NCBI GenBank assembly: GCA_002478885.1
Contig: DLKC01000057.1
Span: 1-64,000, forward strand
Source: Chitinophagaceae bacterium UBA7600
Lineage (GTDB): Bacteria > Bacteroidota > Bacteroidia > Chitinophagales > Chitinophagaceae
Length of the DNA stretch: 64,000 nt
Reading direction: 5' to 3'
The translations under genes and the position numbers were made by a program. Each line of letters opens with the position of its first letter. Position 1 is the stretch's first letter. A model generated the notes under the pieces. That model was not told where the DNA came from and did no database searches. It saw nothing but the letters and a program-made list of their open reading frames with translations. This document shows positions 1 to 8,268 of this stretch, piece by piece.

Positions 1-97
1 AATATTTCTTTAACCTTTTTTGATAAAATTCCACTCACTTTCCTTCCCAACAACCTTCACTTTTTTCCTAAAAGTCTATCACATTTTTAGTGGGCTG

Positions 98-129
98 CAA
101 ATTTAAACAACATCATATTTCCATCCAAA
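98..129 (-). promoter_or_regulatory. Predicted Bacteroidota promoter, leftward
   Basis: Minus-strand reading gives TTTG (126-129), a 20-nt spacer and TAAATTTG (98-105), matching the -33 TTTG / -7 TAnnTTTG consensus of Bacteroidota. It would drive a gene starting left of the window. Confidence 0.45.
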
Positions 130-202
130 AATCCCGAAGAGTTTAACGGATTTTTTTACCTGTTGTTGTTGTAAAGAACTACTTTTCTTCCCAAGCGGGG
201 CG

Positions 203-233
203 CAAAGATAAGAGTGAAACACTTACCACCAAA
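203..233 (-). promoter_or_regulatory. Second predicted Bacteroidota promoter, leftward
   Basis: Minus-strand TTTG (230-233), a 19-nt spacer and TATCTTTG (203-210). It lies about 100 bp upstream of the other candidate and points the same way. One of the two may be fortuitous in this A/T-rich sequence. Confidence 0.45.
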
Positions 234-398
234 TCTTTTTAAATATTTATCAGATAGCATATACTGAAAAGCTTACCACGAAAGGGTTTCAGGGCCAAAA
301 TAATTTTGTTAACATGCTTTACTGCAAGTGATAGTATCAGTATCAAACAAAAAATAAAATGAAGAAACCATGCTCCGGTATAAATGGGTAACGTTGTA

Positions 399-1139
399 CT
401 ATTCAAAACTAAAATTATATAACACTTCTTCCAGGAACAAGCCTTGCGGCGGAGCAGAAAAATCAGCAAAAGCGCAATTTCTTTTTACAAAAATATCAGC
501 AAAATTTTCCACTGAAATGCTGCCCCTTGCAGTCTTTAGCATAGTGGCGACCAACCCTCTTACCATACCTCGCAAAAACCGATTGGCGCGAATGTTATAA
601 ATAACCACGTCTTTACCAATATCCCATTCCGACTCCAGGATTTTGCAATCAAAAGTATGGACCTGCGTATTGCGCTTGGAAAACGATTTAAAATTGGTGT
701 TAGTCCTGACTATTTCAGCAGTTCGCAGAAGAATATCTTTATCAATTTTAAAAGGATAATGATAAGCCCGCCCAAATAAATGAGGAGTCTTGGTACTGCA
801 AACGTAATATCTATAGTTCCGGGAAACTGCATCAAACCTGCAGTGGATATTGCCTGGGACCTTAAAAATGTGCCTAATAGCAATATCGGGAGGCAAAAGT
901 GCATTCAAGTTGTAAATGACCTTAGCTGAAACCTCTATTGAGCTGTCAAAATGAAAGAAATTTTGCCGGGCATGTACTCCTGCATCCGTCCTGGATGAGC
1001 CTGTCAAAGCAAATTTTTCTTTAAAATAAACGGAGAGTGCCTTTTCGACTTCAGACTGTATCGTTTTTGCATTTTCCTGTACCTGAAAGCCGCTATAATT
1101 CGTTCCCATGTAAGAGAGTTCAATAAAATAACGGTTCAT
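399..1139 (-). CDS. truA: tRNA pseudouridine synthase A
   Basis: Converts uridines 38-40 of the tRNA anticodon stem-loop to pseudouridine. The N-terminus has the family pattern MNRYFIELSYMGTNYSGFQ, and GSSRTDAGVHA contains the catalytic aspartate. The C-terminal half has the FLRGMVRGLV segment typical of TruA. I place the start at the ATG at 1139 rather than at 1166, because the family begins just before the RYFIELSY strand and the upstream gene's stop lies at 1144. The product is then 246 residues, a normal length. The four-base gap to the upstream DUF4476 gene suggests co-transcription. Confidence 0.95.
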   Translation of the reverse strand: MNRYFIELSYMGTNYSGFQVQENAKTIQSEVEKALSVYFKEKFALTGSSRTDAGVHARQNFFHFDSSIEVSAKVIYNLNALLPPDIAIRHIFKVPGNIHCRFDAVSRNYRYYVCSTKTPHLFGRAYHYPFKIDKDILLRTAEIVRTNTNFKSFSKRNTQVHTFDCKILESEWDIGKDVVIYNIRANRFLRGMVRGLVATMLKTARGSISVENFADIFVKRNCAFADFSAPPQGLFLEEVLYNFSFE

Positions 1140-1143
1140 ATGC

Positions 1144-2502
1144 TCATTTTGCAAAATATTGATCAAACTGTTTTTTGTATTGCGGATCTATTAACTGACT
1201 TTTTAAAACCGGATAGGCAGATGCGTCTGAAACAAAAGGAAATGCCGCATTAAAAAATTTCAACCGGCCTTCATCACTGGGAAACAGTATCGCAAGGTTC
1301 TTCACCTGTGCTGTGGTTACACATTTACCCTGAAAGCTCTTTTTTGCAATTTCAACCATTTTATCGTCGTTGGTCTCAATAAACATCTTATGCTTTACCT
1401 TGTCAAAATCATTGTCGGAAAACGTTTTCTTACAGTCCTTCTCCTCTGCATTCTTTACTACAGCCTGTTTCTCCTGCGCTACTTTTGACTTGTTGCTATC
1501 AGTCCCATCCAGGGAGTTTGCAGCAACTTTCTCTAAAGTTTTATCACTAACAGCTGTTGCGCAAGGAACATAAAAAGGATTTTTGACCCCGCCATCTGTC
1601 TTGCTTTCCATTGCAGGTGCAGCAACGTCTGGGTTATCCGTCGTGAGCACCGGGGAAGTCCTGGAACCGGAATCTTTGGCTGCACTAATGCCCGTCACAA
1701 CGATATCTTTATTTTTTTCCAAATTGCTTTCTAGCGGAATCAATATCGTAACCGTATCTGGCTTTCCTTTGCCAGCAACAACAAAAACCACTTCACGATT
1801 GTCGCCTGCTTGGGAGTCTGACAATTTATTGATGGCTGTTTCCTTTTCTTTTTTTTGATCAATTTTCGTTTCCTGATTGGCAACAACGGGAACGGCAACC
1901 GCTACAGGGGGAGCCAATAACTCCGTCGCGCCCGCTTGACCTGCTACATTCTCCGTCGTTTTTGTATTAATCTCCTTTTGGCTACTTTTTTCGGCTGTTA
2001 CAGGTTTCTTTTCTGCCGGCTTTTCCTGCACCATGTTCTTTGTTAACGTGGAATCATCCACCACATCGGACAACATCTCACCAAAGACATTCCTGGCTGT
2101 TGCGGTATCTACTTTCTTTGCTCCAGTTTGCGCAGTATTTCCTGCCATTGTAAGTTCAAGCGTTTGAAAGTTGAATAGCCCCCAGCCCTTTTCCGCATAA
2201 TTTTTTAATGCATAGCCCGCATCTGCATTGCCAACACTGCAAACAAAATTCTGTTCAGGGTATTTATTGCCCGGAAAACTGATCTTCAGGTTGTATTGGG
2301 CTGCCGGTAACTTAGCAATAATCACATACCCAGCCTCAGATGAAGTGTATTGGGCCGTATTTACATTCACCGTAAAAGCCTGTTTATCATCTGACTGTAT
2401 ATAAATGAAATGGTTTTGCTGGCTGTACGAAAGGTTAGCAAAAAAAAACGCAGCAAAAAGAAACAAAACAGCTTTATTCATCACGACAATTTTCATGAAC
2501 AA
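1144..2502 (-). CDS. Secreted DUF4476 domain protein
   Basis: A protein of up to 452 residues with an N-terminal signal peptide whose hydrophobic core includes VLFLFAAFFFANLSYSQ. A short globular N-terminal domain is followed by a long low-complexity linker rich in Lys, Glu, Thr, Val and Ala (about residues 130-370). The C-terminal segment of about 90 residues has alternating helices (FDKVKHKMFIETNDDKM, VKNLAILFPSDEGRLKFF, QYKKQFDQYF) that I recognise as DUF4476, a Bacteroidota domain of unknown function. Three Met codons compete as start (2502, 2496, 2481). The one at 2481 gives the cleanest signal peptide and best fits the predicted promoter at 2517. The protein is probably periplasmic or extracellular; no enzymatic motif is visible. 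Confidence 0.8.
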   Translation of the reverse strand: MFMKIVVMNKAVLFLFAAFFFANLSYSQQNHFIYIQSDDKQAFTVNVNTAQYTSSEAGYVIIAKLPAAQYNLKISFPGNKYPEQNFVCSVGNADAGYALKNYAEKGWGLFNFQTLELTMAGNTAQTGAKKVDTATARNVFGEMLSDVVDDSTLTKNMVQEKPAEKKPVTAEKSSQKEINTKTTENVAGQAGATELLAPPVAVAVPVVANQETKIDQKKEKETAINKLSDSQAGDNREVVFVVAGKGKPDTVTILIPLESNLEKNKDIVVTGISAAKDSGSRTSPVLTTDNPDVAAPAMESKTDGGVKNPFYVPCATAVSDKTLEKVAANSLDGTDSNKSKVAQEKQAVVKNAEEKDCKKTFSDNDFDKVKHKMFIETNDDKMVEIAKKSFQGKCVTTAQVKNLAILFPSDEGRLKFFNAAFPFVSDASAYPVLKSQLIDPQYKKQFDQYFAK

Positions 2503-2516
2503 ATTTTCATTCTGAA

Positions 2517-2549
2517 CAAAACTAATGCAAAAATTCAGCCGCAGTTCAA
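2517..2549 (-). promoter_or_regulatory. Predicted promoter of the DUF4476-truA unit
   Basis: On the minus strand TAGTTTTG (2517-2524) fits the -7 box TAnnTTTG. A TTG (2547-2549) lies 22 nt upstream, at the long end of the allowed spacing. The 5' leader would be very short. Confidence 0.4.
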
Positions 2550-3109
2550 GATTCTTAACTGCTAACCTTTTCCACGGCAGGTAGCCGCTGTCATTTATAT
2601 TTTTGGGGTCGGGCTATAATTTTGATTTACGTCATTAGTCACCCCCGCCACGAAACATACATTGCTCACACCTGGTCTTCTGTAAGCACCTGGATTTTTT
2701 GCGGGTCACAAGCATGCCATATACGAGTTACCCTTCTCAAGTTGAAACGGAAAGGAACCAGGAGACTACCTTGCTATGATCAGCAGCCATGCGCACAACG
2801 GTTCACTATCACTTTTGTGCGCTTTTACTACGGCTTAATGACCAAGTATCTACCAAGTGTCTACCGGGTATCGGCAGGCTATTACCGGTACAGACTGTTC
2901 CACCATTCGTGCGGTAGCTGCTCTATGCCGATAATCTAACACCCGGTCATGGGCAGTAAAAATGTGTATAGGCAAGATGAACCGGCGCTATACAGCAACC
3001 AGGATGTCATAAAAAACCTTGCAGGGCCAATCCTGTTTCAGACAAAACCTGACACGGTGTACTTCACTACCGCCGTTCATTTATTTTCTCAGGGATGAAT
3101 CCAGAAATC

Positions 3110-3117
3110 TATTTTTG
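3110..3117 (+). promoter_or_regulatory. Predicted -7 box of the M1 aminopeptidase gene
   Basis: TATTTTTG fits TAnnTTTG and lies 18 nt before the chosen ATG at 3136. No good -33 TTTG is seen at the right distance, so the call is tentative. Confidence 0.4.
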
Positions 3118-3135
3118 CGCACTAAAAAAATTCAA

Positions 3136-5583
3136 ATGAAGTATTTCCTGGTCATTGTTTTGCTCTTTGTTGCAGTTTTTGGTTATGGGCAATCCATCGT
3201 TGTGAAGGCCGATAGAGATGTCTCGTGGAAAAAAATATACAGAGCCGAAGCAACAAAGATCAATGACCTTGTGAATACCAGACTCGACGCAAGGTTTGAT
3301 TATGATAAAAGCTGGATGTACGGCAAAGTCTGGATAACACTGAAGCCCCACTTCTACCCTACCGATTCCCTCAATCTCGACGCAAAAGGTATGCAGATAA
3401 ACGAAATTTCAATCGTCAACAACGGTAAAAAGGCCGCCTTGAAATATGACTACGATGGGATGAACCTTCGAATAAAACTCGACAAAACATACAAAAACAG
3501 TGATAGTTACGTCGTTTATGTTGATTACATTTCAAAACCCAATGAATACCAAGGCAAAGGATCTGTCGCCATAACCGATGCAAAAGGTTTGTACTTTATT
3601 AATCCCAAAGGCACAGAAAAAAATAAACCTACACAAATATGGACACAAGGTGAAACAGAAGGCACCAGTGTTTGGCTGCCCACCATCGACCGCCCAAATC
3701 AAAAATCAACAGACCAGATAAGCATGACCGTTCCTGATAAGTATGTGACACTGTCAAATGGCATACTTGCTTCACAGAAAAAAAACACAGATGGCACACG
3801 TACAGATACCTGGCAAATGGACCTCCCACAATCTCCTTACCTGTTCTTTATGGGTGTAGGTGATTACAGCATTGTGAAAGACGCTTACAAAGGCAAAGAA
3901 GTTAGTTATTACGTGGAGAAAGAATACGCACCGGTGGCAAGAAAAATTTTCGGCAACACACCTGAAATGATCAAATTTTATGCTGATAAACTGGGCGTAG
4001 AATATCAATGGCCAAAGTATTCCCAGATCGTAGGCCGCGATTATGTGAGTGGCGCCATGGAAAATACCACGGCTACTTTACACCAGGAAACTGCTAACCA
4101 AAACGCCCGGCAGCTCCTGGATGGCAATGTTTGGGAAGAAGTAATTGCACATGAACTTTTCCACCATTGGTTCGGCGACCTTGTTACATGTGAAAGCTGG
4201 AGCAACCTTACCGTAAATGAAAGTTTCGCCGATTTTAGCGAAGTGCTTTGGGACGAATACAAATATGGCCAGGACGCAGGTGACGAACACAATTATCAAG
4301 CTCAGGATGAATATCTCATGGCTGCTGCGGACAACAAAGACCTTGTTCGTTTTTACTATCGCGATAAAGAAGATCTTTTCGATGAAGTTACTTACCAAAA
4401 AGGTGGCCGTATTCTCAATATGCTGAGAACATATGTTGGCGACGAAGCTTTTTTCAGATCACTAAATAAATACCTTAACGATAACAAATTTAAAAACGCC
4501 GAAGCACATCAGCTAAGGCTTGCGTTTGAATCGGTAACAGGACAAGATCTGAACTGGTTCTGGAACCAATGGTATTTCAGCAGTGGCCATCCGCTATTGA
4601 AGATCGACTATAATTATAATGATGCCCAGGGCAAAGCAAGGGTAATCGTTAAACAAACCCAGAAAACCGATAAGATTTACAAATTGCCCATCGCCATAGA
4701 TGTTTACAGCGGCGCTACAGCCCTGCGATACAATGTTTGGATCAATAACAGGACCGACACTTTTACTTTCGCCTATACTTCCCGACCCGACCTTATTAAT
4801 GTCGATGCCCAAAAGATCCTTCTCTGTGAAAAAACAGACAACAAGTCTGCCGACAACTATAAAGCACAAATAAAATATGCGCCACTGTATCTGGACCGCA
4901 GGGAAGCATTGGAATATTTCGCTAAAGAAGGAATGCCGGAACTCCTGCTCGGGCTAAAAGACAAATATGCAGGCCTGCGAAAATTTACACTCGACAAATT
5001 AGCTGAAGACTCTGCCTGGCTTGCCAGCGACAGCAACCTCGACGCGATTGAACAACTTGCCAAAACAGATCCTGACAGAAAAGTGCGCGCCAAAGCGCTC
5101 CAGGTGCTTGGCTACACCGGCCTCGATAAATACAAAACGCTTTTTGCAAACAACGTGTACGATTCTTCCTATAGCATATCTGCCGCCGCCCTGAAAGGCT
5201 TGTACAATCTCGATTCAACCGCCGCATATACAGCAACCAATAAAGTAAAAAAAGATACGAGAGGAGACCTTAGTATAGTTGTGGGTTCCATTCTAATGGA
5301 CAAAGGCGGAGATGAAGATTTTGGCCTTATCCTGGAAGCCTACGACAGGCTGCCTTTTAGTGAAGACAAATTAAAAAATACGGTTACTTTTTGCAACTAT
5401 CTTGCTACCCTTAACGATATGCAGCAAATAAAAGAAGGAATCGACAAAGTGATTGATCTCAGAAATTCCATACCTGACAACTACAGGAGTTTCATCGACC
5501 CAATGTTCAAAAGCTCTCTCAATAAAATTGCCACAGCAAAGGGAGGTGAGATCAGCGACTATATCAATGAACGCTTCAAATAA
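3136..5583 (+). CDS. Secreted M1 family metallo-aminopeptidase
   Basis: An 815-residue zinc aminopeptidase removing N-terminal residues from peptides, predicted to be exported. The signal peptide is MKYFLVIVLLFVAVFGYGQS. The substrate-anchoring GAMEN motif is at residues 306-310 and the zinc site HELFHHW at 339-345, with the third ligand Glu in NESFAD about 20 residues later. The C-terminal third, from about residue 570, has short helical repeats (DPDRKVRAKALQVLG), consistent with the HEAT-like tail of M1 enzymes. An upstream in-frame start at 3019 exists, but the ATG at 3136 begins an ideal signal peptide just after a -7 box. A terminator follows at once. The gene stands alone. Confidence 0.92.
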   Translation: MKYFLVIVLLFVAVFGYGQSIVVKADRDVSWKKIYRAEATKINDLVNTRLDARFDYDKSWMYGKVWITLKPHFYPTDSLNLDAKGMQINEISIVNNGKKAALKYDYDGMNLRIKLDKTYKNSDSYVVYVDYISKPNEYQGKGSVAITDAKGLYFINPKGTEKNKPTQIWTQGETEGTSVWLPTIDRPNQKSTDQISMTVPDKYVTLSNGILASQKKNTDGTRTDTWQMDLPQSPYLFFMGVGDYSIVKDAYKGKEVSYYVEKEYAPVARKIFGNTPEMIKFYADKLGVEYQWPKYSQIVGRDYVSGAMENTTATLHQETANQNARQLLDGNVWEEVIAHELFHHWFGDLVTCESWSNLTVNESFADFSEVLWDEYKYGQDAGDEHNYQAQDEYLMAAADNKDLVRFYYRDKEDLFDEVTYQKGGRILNMLRTYVGDEAFFRSLNKYLNDNKFKNAEAHQLRLAFESVTGQDLNWFWNQWYFSSGHPLLKIDYNYNDAQGKARVIVKQTQKTDKIYKLPIAIDVYSGATALRYNVWINNRTDTFTFAYTSRPDLINVDAQKILLCEKTDNKSADNYKAQIKYAPLYLDRREALEYFAKEGMPELLLGLKDKYAGLRKFTLDKLAEDSAWLASDSNLDAIEQLAKTDPDRKVRAKALQVLGYTGLDKYKTLFANNVYDSSYSISAAALKGLYNLDSTAAYTATNKVKKDTRGDLSIVVGSILMDKGGDEDFGLILEAYDRLPFSEDKLKNTVTFCNYLATLNDMQQIKEGIDKVIDLRNSIPDNYRSFIDPMFKSSLNKIATAKGGEISDYINERFK

Positions 5584-5599
5584 TACCAAAGAGCTCCAC

Positions 5600-5633
5600 A
5601 AAAAAACACCTTCTTCACTGAAGGTGTTTTTTT
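5600..5633 (+). terminator. Rho-independent terminator after the M1 aminopeptidase gene
   Basis: A 14-bp stem (A-run, ACACCTTC) with loop TTCACT and a seven-T tail, 17 nt after the stop codon. The A-run on the left side would let it also act on the minus strand, where the FAH gene ends at 5760. Confidence 0.9.
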
Positions 5634-5640
5634 GTTTTAT

Positions 5641-5692
5641 TTGCCCGGCGCCGGTGCCGCTATTTGGCTTTGCTTGCGTCGCACTCTTGTAC
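5641..5692 (-). repeat. Dispersed intergenic element, copy 1
   Basis: Reverse orientation; core TTGCGTCGCAC at 5674-5684, tail CTCTTGTAC, GC-rich box TTGCCCGGCG on the left. Lies between convergent genes. Confidence 0.8.
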
Positions 5693-5759
5693 TGCATCGC
5701 ATTTGGAAACAAGAACAGTCAACGTTGCAATACAGTTGGCGGCGGTACAATTGCAGCAA

Positions 5760-6608
5760 CTAACCCCTGTACGCAACCACCTGTTGTTTTGATACTCCCA
5801 GGCCATCAACACCTAATTCAATAACATCACCGGCTTTCAGGTACACTTGCGGATTCATTCCCAACCCAACTCCTGCAGGTGTGCCGGTTGAAATAATATC
5901 GCCAGGCAACAATGTCATAAAATGGCTGACATAAGAAACCAGGTGGGGTATTTTGAAAATTAAATTCGATGTATTGCCGTCCTGCATTTTTTGTCCGTTC
6001 ACGGTAAGCCATAAACGAAGATTGTCTACGTCCGTAACTTCATCCTTTGTAACGAGCCAGGGACCTAAAGGGGCAAACGTATCGCAGCCTTTGCCTTTAT
6101 CCCATGTTCCATTACGTTCCAGTTGAAAAGCACGTTCACTAACATCGTTATGCAGGCAATAACCCGCAACGTAATCCATTGCATCTTCTTCTTCCACATA
6201 ACTTGCTTTTTTCCCGATCACAACAGCTAACTCAACTTCCCAATCGGTCTTTACCGAATGTTTCGGAATAACAACATCATCAAAAGGGCCACAGATCGCA
6301 GTCGTCGACTTCATGAAAATAACCGGTTCCGGAGGCGTTGCTGCGCCCGTTTCTTTCGCATGGTCAGCATAGTTCAAACCGATACACACAATTTTAGATG
6401 GCCGCACAAAAGGGCAGCCAAGCCGCGTGCCTTCAGCAATTAAGGGAAGCTCATTGTTGGCGGTAATCTCTGCAACACGTTCCAATCCGCCAGATGCAAA
6501 AAATTCTTCATCATAGTCTTTGACGATTGCAGAAACATCATAACACTGCCCCTCAACATAAATGCCCGGTTTTTCTTTTCCGGCCGCTCCAAAACGAATA
6601 AGTTTCAT
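5760..6608 (-). CDS. FAH family hydrolase (fumarylacetoacetase-like)
   Basis: A 282-residue protein of the fumarylacetoacetate hydrolase superfamily, metal-dependent enzymes cleaving or hydrating 2,4-diketo acids. Visible motifs are IVCIGLNYADHAKE, the first metal-ligand region DWEVELAVVIGKKA and the HNDVSERAFQLE segment; GDIISTGTPAGVG near the C-terminus is the family's GTPxGVG signature. The SDR gene 22 bp upstream suggests the pair found in non-phosphorylative L-fucose/L-rhamnose breakdown, where an SDR makes a 2,4-diketo-3-deoxy acid that an FAH protein hydrolyses. That role is inference; ureidoglycolate-lyase-like or other FAH activities are alternatives. The dehydratase and transporter genes usual for the full pathway are not in the window. 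Confidence 0.85.
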   Translation of the reverse strand: MKLIRFGAAGKEKPGIYVEGQCYDVSAIVKDYDEEFFASGGLERVAEITANNELPLIAEGTRLGCPFVRPSKIVCIGLNYADHAKETGAATPPEPVIFMKSTTAICGPFDDVVIPKHSVKTDWEVELAVVIGKKASYVEEEDAMDYVAGYCLHNDVSERAFQLERNGTWDKGKGCDTFAPLGPWLVTKDEVTDVDNLRLWLTVNGQKMQDGNTSNLIFKIPHLVSYVSHFMTLLPGDIISTGTPAGVGLGMNPQVYLKAGDVIELGVDGLGVSKQQVVAYRG

Positions 6609-6630
6609 AAAAAGTAATTGTATTAATTTA

Positions 6631-7395
6631 TCAGGTATTCAACTTTACAAAACCGCCATCTATGCAGTAATCGCTGCCGGTAACAAAAGAAGATTCCTCA
6701 CTGCACAGGTACAATATCAGGTAACCTATTTCGGCAGGAGTGGCCATTCTTCCAATGGGTTGCGTCTTTGATAACTTCTCATACATCTCCGCTTCCTTAC
6801 CTGGATAATTTTTAGCCAGGAAATTATCTACAAACGGCGTATGCACCCTTCCCGGAGAAATGCAGTTACAGCGGATACCATCATTAATATAATCTTTCGC
6901 AACACTCATGGTCATTGCATAAACAGCTCCTTTACTCATCGAATAGGCGAACCTGTCTGCCAGCCCAACGATCGCAGCAACGGAAGACATGTTCAGAATA
7001 ACGCCGCCATGCTGCTGCTTCATCAATGGAATTGCTGCAAACAAGCTATTATACACACCTTTGATATTCACACTCACAATACGGTCGAAATCCTGAGCAC
7101 TGGTGGTATCGGCCTTTCCAATATGCGATATGCCCGCACTGTTCACCAGAATATCAATCCTGCCAACCTGGTTATATATCTCCACAACCTGCGATTGGTT
7201 GGTTACATCGCAGGTATAAGGGAAAGCCTGCCCTCCGTTTTCGATTATCTCTGCAGCGGCATGGTTTGCATTTTCTTCACTTATATCAACCACATGTACA
7301 GCCGCGCCCTGTTTACCAAAAAGCAAAGCAACCGCACGGCCAATGCCACTGCCGGCGCCTGTAATAACCGCATTTTTACCCGATAGATTAAACAT
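6631..7395 (-). CDS. SDR family NAD(P)-dependent oxidoreductase
   Basis: A 254-residue classical short-chain dehydrogenase. The cofactor motif TGAGSGIGRA is at about residues 12-21, the catalytic Ser lies in NMSSVAAIVG, and YSMSK carries the Tyr and Lys. The C-terminus GSDYCIDGGFV is typical of the FabG-like group. An Asp after the second beta strand (VHVVDISEEN) suggests a preference for NAD. It probably forms one transcript with the FAH gene downstream, and possibly with the DUF4293 gene, which ends 45 bp upstream. A 2-keto-3-deoxy-L-fuconate dehydrogenase role is plausible from that partner but is not proven by sequence alone. Confidence 0.88.
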   Translation of the reverse strand: MFNLSGKNAVITGAGSGIGRAVALLFGKQGAAVHVVDISEENANHAAAEIIENGGQAFPYTCDVTNQSQVVEIYNQVGRIDILVNSAGISHIGKADTTSAQDFDRIVSVNIKGVYNSLFAAIPLMKQQHGGVILNMSSVAAIVGLADRFAYSMSKGAVYAMTMSVAKDYINDGIRCNCISPGRVHTPFVDNFLAKNYPGKEAEMYEKLSKTQPIGRMATPAEIGYLILYLCSEESSFVTGSDYCIDGGFVKLNT

Positions 7396-7440
7396 GATAG
7401 TTGTTATGTTGCTGAATAGTAGTCAATATTGTATATAGCG

Positions 7441-7863
7441 TTATCTTAACCTGTCAACACTTTTTACCAGTTTCTCATCCTTATAAATTCCGCGCACTGC
7501 AAGCAACAGAAAAACAGGTACTGCAACAGCAACAGGAGAAGTAAGATCGTAGGTACCTTCAACGAATTTCTCTGTTGCAGAAACAAATAGGAAAATATTT
7601 ACAAGCGACAACCCGAGAACGATCAGCGCAATTTTCATTTGCATTTTCCGATCCTTATAAAGAAAGATCAGTACAAGAGCTGCAATGGCAACTGCTACCG
7701 TGAGAATCAGCAAAAAAAGATTACCTGGAGAGGAGGCGGTCAACGATTCAAATTGTTTTTGGTTATTTACCAGTTTATTTCCGCTGAAGAAAGAAAGCTT
7801 CATCGTAAGAAAGGCGCAGGCCGAAGCAAGCAGCAGCCATATGGTTTGAATTCTCTGTAACAT
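7441..7863 (-). CDS. DUF4293 family membrane protein
   Basis: A 140-residue integral membrane protein. It starts MLQRIQTIWLLLASACAFLT, the hallmark of DUF4293, a small Bacteroidota-specific family of unknown function. Four hydrophobic segments are seen (about residues 7-22, 48-68, 76-94 and 108-125), joined by short charged loops. The tail DEKLVKSVDRLR is cytoplasmic-like. In many relatives this gene stands near transcription termination or replication genes; here its neighbours give no functional hint. Confidence 0.85.
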   Translation of the reverse strand: MLQRIQTIWLLLASACAFLTMKLSFFSGNKLVNNQKQFESLTASSPGNLFLLILTVAVAIAALVLIFLYKDRKMQMKIALIVLGLSLVNIFLFVSATEKFVEGTYDLTSPVAVAVPVFLLLAVRGIYKDEKLVKSVDRLR

Positions 7864-7985
7864 AGCTGGTTTTGATGATTTGAAAATATTACCGGTAAAA
7901 ATATAAAACCATTTGCGAATGGAAAATTATTATAAATCCTTACCCTTCATGCACTAAAACGTTTGTGTAATTACAGAGAAATACA

Positions 7986-8041
7986 TTTTTGTACCGGGCT
8001 TTCACCCCCTGCTCATCGTTCCTTGCGTCGCACCATTGTGC
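7986..8041 (-). repeat. Dispersed intergenic element, copy 2
   Basis: Reverse; box TTTTTGTACCGGGCTTT, then CATCG and core TTGCGTCGCAC (8023-8033), tail CATTGTGC. Left arm of an inverted pair with copy 3. Confidence 0.8.
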
Positions 8042-8142
8042 TGCAAAGCTTTAGGCGGCGAGCCGTTGGATTCGGAGCAGCGGCCGGTCAATTTTTTAAA
8101 AAGCCAGAAGGGCCCTGCAAACCGCTCATAGCTGTTCCGCGG

Positions 8143-8198
8143 CACAAGAGTGCGACGCAACCGGCGATGCCACATGGCCTACAGCCGGGCACCTAAAA
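8143..8198 (+). repeat. Dispersed intergenic element, copy 3
   Basis: Forward; CACAAGA, core GTGCGACGCAA (8150-8160), then CCGGCGATGCCAC and the box ACAGCCGGGC. Right arm of the pair with copy 2; the 21-base arms match at 17 positions. Confidence 0.8.
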
Positions 8199-8228
8199 CT
8201 CCGCTTATTCCCTAATGCCGAATCAGCT

Positions 8229-8236
8229 TATATTTG
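8229..8236 (+). promoter_or_regulatory. Predicted -7 box of ffh
   Basis: TATATTTG fits TAnnTTTG and lies 32 nt before the ffh ATG. No clear -33 TTTG at the usual distance. Confidence 0.4.
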
Positions 8237-8268
8237 CAGCCCTGAAAAGGAAAAAATAATCATCGGCT

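Larger units (their letters stand above)
1..398. other. Non-coding stretch left of truA
   Basis: No ORF here is convincing; the short ones lack family resemblance and run through A/T-rich sequence. The stretch holds two promoter-like sequences on the minus strand (listed separately), so the likeliest content is the 5' region of a minus-strand gene beginning beyond the left edge, plus the 3' end of the truA transcript. Confidence 0.5.
2503..3135. other. 633-bp gap without a convincing gene
   Basis: The gap lies between divergent genes. A plus-strand ORF at 2622-2939 (105 codons) shows no recognisable motif and looks like chance. Base composition is more even than in other gaps. Around 2838-2875 there is a short near-repeat (ACCAAGTATCTACCAAGTGTCTACC, written here only to show the doubled ACCAAG-T-TCTACC unit). 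None of the window's dispersed intergenic element is present. Confidence 0.4.
7864..8268. other. 405-bp divergent intergenic region with an inverted pair of dispersed elements
   Basis: Separates the DUF4293 gene (minus) from ffh (plus). It contains two copies of the dispersed element in opposite orientation (cores at 8023-8033 and 8150-8160) around about 100 bp of G/C-rich sequence. An ORF at 7963-8196 runs through both copies and is discounted. Confidence 0.6.

Noticed and set aside
2622..2939. 105-codon plus-strand ORF in the gap before the M1 aminopeptidase gene
   Set aside because: Its product has an irregular composition, with scattered Cys, His and Arg, no hydrophobic pattern or known motif, and no promoter-like box before it.
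7963..8196. 77-codon ORF between the DUF4293 gene and ffh
   Set aside because: It is built mostly from two copies of the dispersed element, so its open frame reflects the repeat and not a protein.
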